19,647 nt of DNA, taken from assembly GCA_002389055.1 (NCBI GenBank), contig DGNT01000037.1, positions 1 through 19,647 of the forward strand, read 5' to 3'. The position numbers and the translations under genes were made by a program. Each line of letters opens with the position of its first letter. Positions within the stretch are counted from its first letter, which is position 1. The DNA is from Alcanivorax sp. UBA4485 (GTDB lineage Bacteria; Pseudomonadota; Gammaproteobacteria; Pseudomonadales; Alcanivoracaceae). Shown here one piece after another: positions 14,168 to 19,647 of the stretch. The notes beneath the pieces are model-generated. The model had not been told where the DNA came from. It worked only from the letters and a program-made list of their open reading frames with translations, and ran no database searches.

Positions 14168-16264
14168 GTGCGTTTCTTACGCTTGTGCTTGCCTTTGTCC
14201 CTTTTCGCCATGGCCGCGCCTCTGCAGGCGCAAACCGATAACAACACCCTGAAAGCGGTGACGGTGACCGCGACCCGCGCCCACAGCACCGTGGAAGAGT
14301 CACCGCAGAAGATCACCCTCATCACCCGGGAAGAGATCGAGCAGCAGTTGTCGATCAGCGAGGAGCCCGGCCAGGTGCTCAGCAACTTGATTCCGTCCTA
14401 CTCACCCAGCCGGCAAAAACTCTCCAATGCCGGCGAGACTTTCCGCGGTCGTTCGCCACTGTTTCTGATCGACGGCGTCCCGCAAAGCAATCCGTTGCGC
14501 GACAGCGCCCGCGACAGCTACACCATTGATCTGTCCATGGTGGAACGCATCGAAGTGATCCATGGGGCCAGCGCCGAGCACGGTCTGGGCGCCACCGGCG
14601 GCATCATTAATTTCGTCACCAAACGCGCCGATCCGGGGCAGATCAACCAGCACGCCAGTGTCAGCGTGACCGCCGATGACGATGTGGATTCCGACAGCCT
14701 CGGCCACAAGCTGAACTACCGGATCGGCGGCCAGCAAGGAGACTGGGATTACCTGGCCGCCGCCACCCGCCAGGAACGCGGCGTGTTCTACTCCGGCGAC
14801 GACAGACTGGTGGGGATCGCCTATCCCGGTGAGCTGCAGAACTCCACCAGCCACGATTTGATGGGCCGGCTGGGCTACTGGATCGATGACCATCAAAACG
14901 TGGAGTTCATGGTCAACCGCTTCGAGCTGGAAGGCGAAGGCGATTACGTGCCCGTGCCGGGCGATCGCGACAACGGCATCGCCACGCGGTCGCGCAAAGG
15001 CACCCCCGACGGCGAACCCGGCTTCAACAAGGTGACCACGGCCCGGCTCTCCTACACCCACACGGACTGGCTGGGCAGCCAGGTGGACGCCCAGCTTTAC
15101 AGCCAGCGTTTCCGCGCCCGGTTCGCCACCACGCCCTTCTTCCCCTATGAGGGCCCCGACGGCGAAAAGCAGCTCGACCAGACCCGCAACGAATCCGACA
15201 AGCTGGGCGCCAAGTTCACCCTGAGCCGGGACGGCCTGCTTGATGACCACCTGAAAGTGACCACCGGCCTGGACCTGCTGCAGGACGAAACCCGGCAGAT
15301 GCTGATCGAGACCGGCCGCACCTATGTACCCGAGACCCAGTTTCGCAATGCCGCCGTGTTCGCCCAGGCGGACTTCAGCCTGACCGAAACGCTGACCCTG
15401 CAGGCCGGTGCCCGCCACGAACAGGCCAAACTCAACGTCGACACCTACCAGGCCGTCGACCGCAGCGGCCCGGTAATGAGCGACGGCGTGATCGTCGACG
15501 GCGGCAGCCCGGAGTTCGACGAAACGCTGCTCAACGCCGGTCTGGTCTACCAGGCGACCTCCTGGGCCCAGCTCTACACCAACTACTCCGAAGGCTTCGG
15601 CATGCCTGACGTGGGCCGGGTGCTGCGCGGCATCGACCAGCCCGGTCAGGACGTGGACACGCTGCTGCAATTGAGACCTATCGTTACCGATAACAGAGAA
15701 GTGGGCTCGCGCTTTCATTGGGATCGCTACGGCCTGGAAGTAAGCTACTACGAATCGCGCTCCGATTACGGCGAGCGGCTCACCGAGGAGAACGGCGTCT
15801 GGGTGGGCAACCGCGAGAAAACCAAGATTCGGGGCGTCGAAGTGTCCGGCGACGCGCGGCTCGGCGGCCACCTCCTGAAACTGACCTATAGCCAGGCCGA
15901 GGGCGAATCGGACACCGATGGCGACGGCTCCCTGGACACGGAACTGACCGGTTTGAATATCGCCCCGGACACCCTGCGCCTGGCCTGGACCGCGCGCTGG
16001 AACGCCAAGCTGTCATCCCTTCTGCAATACAACCATTACTTCGCCCGCGACGCGGAAGACCCGACCCTCGACTTCGACGGCCACGGTCTGCTCGATGCGT
16101 CCCTGGCCTACGAGCTGCCGGCGGGCAAACTCGACCTGGGCATCGCGAATCTGCTGGACAAGGACTATTTCACCTACTACTCCCAAGCCGCCCGCGCCAG
16201 CGATGAGTACTACTTCAAAGGCCGTGGCCGCACCGTGACCCTGGGCTACAGCCTGGATTTTTGA
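14168..16264 (+). CDS. TonB-dependent ferric siderophore receptor, IutA-like, copy 2
   Basis: This 698-residue outer-membrane receptor is paralogous to the one at 10867. It has a signal peptide (cleavage near LQA at 21) and TonB box AVTVTATR (30-37). The plug is nearly the same as in copy 1 (QVLSNLIPSYSPSRQKL, PLFLIDGVPQSNPLRD, VIHGASAEHGLGATGG), and the barrel ends TVTLGYSLDF. The plug and periplasmic parts are highly alike. The extracellular segments differ (for example GVFYSGDDRLVGIAYPG versus GLFYDADGRAVGIDQAQ), so ligand preference may differ while TonB and PepSY partners are shared. The loop DTDGDGSLDTE (582-592) is a textbook EF-hand-like calcium loop. The GTG start has AAGGAG upstream. 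Its own Fur box lies at 14090, and a weak hairpin follows the stop. Confidence 0.92.
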   Translation: MRFLRLCLPLSLFAMAAPLQAQTDNNTLKAVTVTATRAHSTVEESPQKITLITREEIEQQLSISEEPGQVLSNLIPSYSPSRQKLSNAGETFRGRSPLFLIDGVPQSNPLRDSARDSYTIDLSMVERIEVIHGASAEHGLGATGGIINFVTKRADPGQINQHASVSVTADDDVDSDSLGHKLNYRIGGQQGDWDYLAAATRQERGVFYSGDDRLVGIAYPGELQNSTSHDLMGRLGYWIDDHQNVEFMVNRFELEGEGDYVPVPGDRDNGIATRSRKGTPDGEPGFNKVTTARLSYTHTDWLGSQVDAQLYSQRFRARFATTPFFPYEGPDGEKQLDQTRNESDKLGAKFTLSRDGLLDDHLKVTTGLDLLQDETRQMLIETGRTYVPETQFRNAAVFAQADFSLTETLTLQAGARHEQAKLNVDTYQAVDRSGPVMSDGVIVDGGSPEFDETLLNAGLVYQATSWAQLYTNYSEGFGMPDVGRVLRGIDQPGQDVDTLLQLRPIVTDNREVGSRFHWDRYGLEVSYYESRSDYGERLTEENGVWVGNREKTKIRGVEVSGDARLGGHLLKLTYSQAEGESDTDGDGSLDTELTGLNIAPDTLRLAWTARWNAKLSSLLQYNHYFARDAEDPTLDFDGHGLLDASLAYELPAGKLDLGIANLLDKDYFTYYSQAARASDEYYFKGRGRTVTLGYSLDF

Positions 16265-16305
16265 CTGCCCTGTTTACCGGGTTCGACCTGAATAGACTTG
16301 AATAA

Positions 16306-16335
16306 AGGGGGTGTGAGCCCTACTTCTCACCCCCT
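16306..16335 (+). terminator. Stem-loop after TonB receptor 2, possible terminator
   Basis: AGGGGGTG (16306-16313) pairs perfectly with CACCCCCT (16328-16335) across a 14-base loop, 41 bases after the receptor stop. No T-run follows, so termination, if it occurs, is weak or Rho-assisted. Confidence 0.45.
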
Positions 16336-16342
16336 GTTCATC

Positions 16343-16377
16343 ACGATATTGTGACCCTGACCCGGTCATATTATCGT
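16343..16377. promoter_or_regulatory. 35-bp dyad upstream of the second small membrane protein
   Basis: The arms ACGATATTGTGACC (16343-16356) and GGTCATATTATCGT (16364-16377) are inverted repeats of 14 bp with two mismatches around a 7-base centre. The right arm contains TATTAT, which could be a -10. It lies 68 bases before the start at 16446. A dimeric regulator site is the simplest reading; an RNA hairpin acting with the preceding stem-loop is the alternative. Confidence 0.55.
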
Positions 16378-16445
16378 CACGGCAGTGCCGAAACCGCCGG
16401 CGGCCGGAAATGGACTTTACTCTCCTCCTCTATCAGGGACGCGCC

Positions 16446-16877
16446 ATGAGTCATCTCGAACGCCTGGACCGCATCCAGGCCTCTTATCAACGCCTGCCGC
16501 TATGGATGCGCGCCTGGATCCTGCTGGTCCTGATCCCCGTCAATGCCACCGGCTTCTTCATGCTGCATACCGCCAGCGGCGGCCTGGTGGCGCTGGCCAC
16601 CCTGTTCGTGCTGGCGGCCAATGGCGTCACGCTGTGGCACTACGCGTCCGTGAACCGGGCGCTGGCGCTGCCTCATTTAATCGCCTGGGTGCCGTTGCAG
16701 GTGGCCCTGGTGGCCCGCCTGATCGGCGGCTGGGGCGCCGACGCCATGCATCTGGACGAGTGGCTGCTGGCGGTGCTGGTGGTGATGGTCAACTCGGTGG
16801 CGCTGTTCTTCGACACCGTGGCCTCCTGGCGCTGGTGGCGCTCCCGCCACCTCAACCTGGAGGCGGACGGCCTCTGA
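16446..16877 (+). CDS. Uncharacterised four-helix membrane protein, copy 2
   Basis: This 143-residue protein is a paralogue of the one at 10318 and belongs to a family I do not recognise. Four hydrophobic segments fall at about 21-42, 48-63, 75-96 and 106-125. PVNATGFF, WHYA, PHLIAWVPLQVALVARL, EWLLAV and FDTVASW align without gaps to copy 1. ATG 16446 is chosen because the paralogues then align from residue 1 and AGGGA lies upstream. An earlier ATG at 16410 would add 12 residues with no match. It follows receptor 2 by 181 bases, separated by a stem-loop and a strong dyad, so it may have its own promoter. It ends 13 bases from the convergent ktrB gene. Presence of the family beside each receptor suggests a role linked to siderophore uptake or the inner membrane. 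This is inference. Confidence 0.8.
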   Translation: MSHLERLDRIQASYQRLPLWMRAWILLVLIPVNATGFFMLHTASGGLVALATLFVLAANGVTLWHYASVNRALALPHLIAWVPLQVALVARLIGGWGADAMHLDEWLLAVLVVMVNSVALFFDTVASWRWWRSRHLNLEADGL

Positions 16878-16890
16878 GCCGCGACCCGGG

Positions 16891-18261
16891 TCAGCCGATC
16901 TGCACCTGATCTTCCACGTAACGCAGTTTCACCGCACGGGGCCGGGCCAGGGAAAAGGCCAGCGCCAGCGGCCCGATACGCCCGGCGAACATCAGCACCA
17001 TGAGGATCGCCTGGCTGGGCTTGGACAAGTCTTCGGTGATGCCCCGTGACAGCCCTGCGGTGCCGAAGGCGGAAAACCCTTCGAACAGCACGTCCATGGG
17101 CTTCATTTCCGGCTCCAGGATAACCAGCAGGAAGCAGCCCAGCATCACCATCAGCATGCTCAGCACCACCACCGTATAGGCCCGGAATACCGAATCCAGG
17201 GACACCGTGCGGCGGAACGCTGTGGGCCGGCGGCGACCGGTCAGAAACGCACGGGTGGCCAGCACCACCACCATGAAGGTACTGACCTTGATCCCCGAGG
17301 CGGTGGAGTTACTGCCGCCGCCGATAAAGATCAGAAACATCACCAGCAAGACACTGGGGGCGTAAAGGCTGCCCATGTCCACCACCGAGAAACCAGCGCT
17401 GCGCGGCACCACCGCCACGAACCAGGCCAGCCAGGGCCGTGAGCCGCTGTCCACCGCCGCCAGGGTAGTGCCGTTGGTCCATTCGAAGGCCATGATCAGC
17501 AGCCAGGCGCCGACGGCGAGGATCAGGGTGCCGGTCAGGGTCAATTTGCTGTGCAGGCTCAGCTTCGAGAGACGGCGCTGACGCCAGAGGTCGGTGAGCA
17601 CGGTGAAACCCAGGCCACCGGTAATGAACAGTCCGGTGATCACCAGCGTGATCACCGGCGTCGCTGCCCAAGGCGCCAGCCCGTCAGGCAACAAAGAAAC
17701 ACCGGCGTTGTTGAAGGCCGAGGCGGCGTGGAAAAAGCTCATCCACAGCCCTTCCGTCCAACCCATGGCCGGCACCCAGACGGTGGCCAGCACCGCCGCG
17801 CCGCTCACTTCCAGGCCCAGCGCCAGCAGCGCCACCCGCCGCACCAACAGCATCACGTCGCCGGGCGACGCCTGGTCCATGGCCTCGCGCACCAGCCTCT
17901 GGCCTTTCAGGCCGAGACGGCCGCCCAAAGCCATGACGGTAAGCACGGCGAAGGTCATCAAACCGAGACCACCCAGATGGAACAGCACCATGACCAGCAG
18001 CTGGCCGAACAGGGTCAGTTCGCTGGCCGGATCCACCAGCGACATGCCGGTCACCGTGATCGACGCGGTGGCGGTGAACAAGGCTTCCCAGAACGTCATG
18101 CCCTGGTGGCTGGCGAAGGGCGTGGCGAACAGTGCGGTACCCAGAGCGATGAGCAGCAAAAAGCCGCCACTGAGAATGGTCGGTGGGCTGTAGCGCCAGG
18201 TGTGGCGCAGCCTTGCTTTCAGGTTTACCCGCGCGCGCAGACCCGGCAGCCAGGATCTCAT
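16891..18261 (-). CDS. ktrB: K+ (Na+-coupled) uptake channel subunit KtrB
   Basis: The product is a 456-residue TrkH/KtrB-type inner-membrane K+ translocator. Four pore-loop repeats are visible with their filter glycines: TVTG (69-72), NNAG (184-187), RSAG (287-290) and GTAG (400-403). The intramembrane gating loop GGGSNSTASGIK (314-325) precedes repeat four. The length and the third-repeat form fit KtrB better than the longer TrkH. KtrB works as a dimer on a cytoplasmic octameric KtrA ring and usually uses Na+ as co-ion. The start overlaps the ktrA stop by 4 bases (ATGA), so the two are translationally coupled. The role is rapid K+ uptake during osmotic stress, which suits a saline habitat. 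Confidence 0.93.
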   Translation of the reverse strand: MRSWLPGLRARVNLKARLRHTWRYSPPTILSGGFLLLIALGTALFATPFASHQGMTFWEALFTATASITVTGMSLVDPASELTLFGQLLVMVLFHLGGLGLMTFAVLTVMALGGRLGLKGQRLVREAMDQASPGDVMLLVRRVALLALGLEVSGAAVLATVWVPAMGWTEGLWMSFFHAASAFNNAGVSLLPDGLAPWAATPVITLVITGLFITGGLGFTVLTDLWRQRRLSKLSLHSKLTLTGTLILAVGAWLLIMAFEWTNGTTLAAVDSGSRPWLAWFVAVVPRSAGFSVVDMGSLYAPSVLLVMFLIFIGGGSNSTASGIKVSTFMVVVLATRAFLTGRRRPTAFRRTVSLDSVFRAYTVVVLSMLMVMLGCFLLVILEPEMKPMDVLFEGFSAFGTAGLSRGITEDLSKPSQAILMVLMFAGRIGPLALAFSLARPRAVKLRYVEDQVQIG

Positions 18262-18908
18262 AGGCTCTCGGTAAAGTGACGCAGGGCTTTTTCCTCGCCC
18301 AACAGAACCAGGTGATCGTTACGACGCAACCGGTAATCCGGCGTCGGCTGGAACGTTACGCTATTGCCGTGTTTTATCGCCAACAATCGTACTTTTTCCG
18401 GATCGATCTTCAGGTCGGAAAACGGCCGGTCTTCCAGTACCTCCCCGGGGCGCACCTCAATCACAAAGCAATTATCCCCCAGGGCGATGTAGTCCAGCAT
18501 ATTGGGGTGCGCCATGGTTTGCGCCACCCGCAGCCCCATCTCGTACTCGGGGTGGAAGATGCGGTCCGCACCCAGCTTTTCCGCGATTTTATGGTGGGTG
18601 GGCGTGATCGCTTTCACCCAGACTTCCTTCGCATGCAGGGATTTCAAATGCATGGTGCAGAGGATGCTGGCTTCAATGTTCTCACCGATCGCCACCAGGC
18701 TGGCGTCAAACCGGTGCAGGTCCATTTCCTTGAGCGCCGACTCGTCGGTGGCATCGGCGATCACCGTCTGGGTGAGATGATCGGCGAGCTGGTTAGCCTT
18801 GTTCTCATCACTGTCGACGCCCAGCACTTCATGCCCCAGGCGCATTAGTTCCCGGGCAACGGATTCCCCGAAACCGCCCAGCCCCATCACCGCGAATTGT
18901 TTTTTCAT
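18258..18908 (-). CDS. ktrA: K+ uptake regulatory subunit KtrA (RCK protein)
   Basis: The product is a 216-residue cytoplasmic RCK protein that gates KtrB in response to ATP/ADP and, in relatives, c-di-AMP or divalent cations. The Rossmann nucleotide-binding motif is VMGLGGFGESVA (7-18), with the acidic residue D32 in GVDSDE ending strand two. RCK_N runs to about residue 130. RCK_C (about 135-216) carries RPFSDLKIDPEKVRLLAIKHG. A single RCK unit of this length is KtrA, whereas TrkA has two. It overlaps radA upstream and ktrB downstream by 4 bases each, giving a tightly coupled leftward operon whose promoter must lie in or before radA. Confidence 0.93.
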   Translation of the reverse strand: MKKQFAVMGLGGFGESVARELMRLGHEVLGVDSDENKANQLADHLTQTVIADATDESALKEMDLHRFDASLVAIGENIEASILCTMHLKSLHAKEVWVKAITPTHHKIAEKLGADRIFHPEYEMGLRVAQTMAHPNMLDYIALGDNCFVIEVRPGEVLEDRPFSDLKIDPEKVRLLAIKHGNSVTFQPTPDYRLRRNDHLVLLGEEKALRHFTESL

Positions 18909-19647
18909 AGTTGCTCCAGCGCTTCCGCCAAGGTGCTCACGGCGATCACTTCGACGCCGTCCGGCAGTTGACGGGGCTTGTTGGCCTTGGGAATGATGGC
19001 GCGCTTAAAGCCGTGCTTGACCGCCTCGTACAGGCGCTCCTGGCCCTGTGGCACCGGGCGGATCTCACCGGACAGGCCGATCTCGCCGAACACCACCAGA
19101 TCACGGCCCAGGGGCCGGTCGCGGAAGCTGGACACGATCGCCAGCACCAGCGCCAGATCGGCGGCGGTCTCCGCCACTTTAACGCCGCCCACCACATTGG
19201 CGAACACGTCCTGGTCGCCCACCTGGATACCGCCGTGACGGTGCAGCACCGCCAGTAGCATGGCCAGGCGGTTGGCTTCCAGGCCCACGCACACCCGGCG
19301 CGGGTTGCCGAAGTGGCTGGCGTCGACCAGCGCCTGCAGCTCCACCAGCAGCGGCCGGGTGCCTTCCCAGACCACCGTCACCAGCGAGCCGGGCGCGATG
19401 TCGTCGGCGCGGTTGAGAAAGATGGCGGACGGGTTCTTGACCTCTTTGAGGCCTTCGCCGGTCATCGCGAACACGCCCAGTTCGTTGACCGCGCCGAAGC
19501 GGTTCTTGAGGCCACGCAGGGTGCGGAAGCGGGCGTCGGCGGAGCCTTCCAGCATCAGCGAGCAGTCGATCATGTGTTCCAGGACCTTGGGGCCGGCCAG
19601 GGTGCCGTCCTTGGTGACGTGCCCGACCAGCAGCAGCACCGTGCCGG
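18905..19647 (-). CDS. radA: DNA repair/recombination protein RadA, C-terminal part
   Basis: This is the C-terminal ~247 residues of RadA (Sms), a RecA-like, Lon-related ATPase/helicase that drives branch migration in recombinational repair. The frame is open to the window edge, so the zinc finger and Walker A are outside. Visible are the Walker B region VLLLVGHVTKDG, the diagnostic KNRFG motif (LRGLKNRFGAVNELGVF), and the Lon-protease-like C-terminal domain (ANVVGGVKVAETAADLALVLAIVSS, then FGEIGLSGEIRPV). It lacks the Lon serine, as is normal for RadA. Its TGA stop overlaps the ktrA start by 4 bases, linking repair and K+ uptake genes in one transcript. Confidence 0.95.
   Translation of the reverse strand, partial: GTVLLLVGHVTKDGTLAGPKVLEHMIDCSLMLEGSADARFRTLRGLKNRFGAVNELGVFAMTGEGLKEVKNPSAIFLNRADDIAPGSLVTVVWEGTRPLLVELQALVDASHFGNPRRVCVGLEANRLAMLLAVLHRHGGIQVGDQDVFANVVGGVKVAETAADLALVLAIVSSFRDRPLGRDLVVFGEIGLSGEIRPVPQGQERLYEAVKHGFKRAIIPKANKPRQLPDGVEVIAVSTLAEALEQL

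Noticed and set aside
14402..15871. Open frame of 489 codons on the minus strand (a similar one is at 11569-12468)
   Set aside because: Both lie opposite the TonB receptor genes and mirror their codon pattern. They have low-complexity Val/Gly/His-rich translations with no start-site support.

Overview
The window looks like the chromosome of a high-GC marine-type gammaproteobacterium. The partial ettA and radA ends, the Fur-type promoters and the GC-rich codon use all fit this, and the gene set resembles Alcanivorax/Alloalcanivorax. That genus guess is inference from overall similarity. Nothing in the window looks like a phage, an insertion sequence or a CRISPR array. No gene-free stretch exceeds about 190 bases.

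Layout. (a) 1-1746: the 3' end of ettA, followed closely by an ECF sigma factor and a translationally coupled small zinc-binding anti-sigma-like protein. (b) 1756-3740: a leftward pair (TetR regulator, HAD-type haloacid dehalogenase) divergent from an AhpD-like carboxymuconolactone decarboxylase, with a near-perfect 16-bp palindrome between them as probable operator. (c) 3770-5931: a terminator, a DoxX membrane protein, and a GAF-EAL protein that keeps its c-di-GMP phosphodiesterase residues. (d) 6098-10746: an arsenic-methyltransferase (ArsM) gene, a large inverted repeat, then a close-packed run of a TVP38/TMEM64-flavin disulfide oxidoreductase fusion, a secreted DUF547 protein and a small four-helix membrane protein. 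(e) 10789-16877: an iron-uptake block with two paralogous TonB-dependent receptors, each behind its own Fur box and a shared leader motif. A PepSY-type inner-membrane protein lies between them. The block is flanked on both outer sides by paralogous copies of the same unrecognised small membrane protein. (f) 16891-19647, leftward: radA-ktrA-ktrB, each pair overlapping by 4 bases. This is a K+ uptake system coupled to a DNA-repair gene.

Working together: the receptors would bring a ferric siderophore across the outer membrane, and the PepSY protein could reduce or release the iron at the inner membrane. The paired small membrane protein is the best candidate here for an undescribed component. 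The ArsM / TVP38-flavoprotein / DUF547 set resembles part of the arsenosugar-type loci, but no radical-SAM ArsS gene is present. Sites of special interest are the 28-bp-arm inverted repeat after arsM, a 35-bp dyad before the second small membrane protein, and a strong G-over-C strand skew around the arsM/flavoprotein junction.
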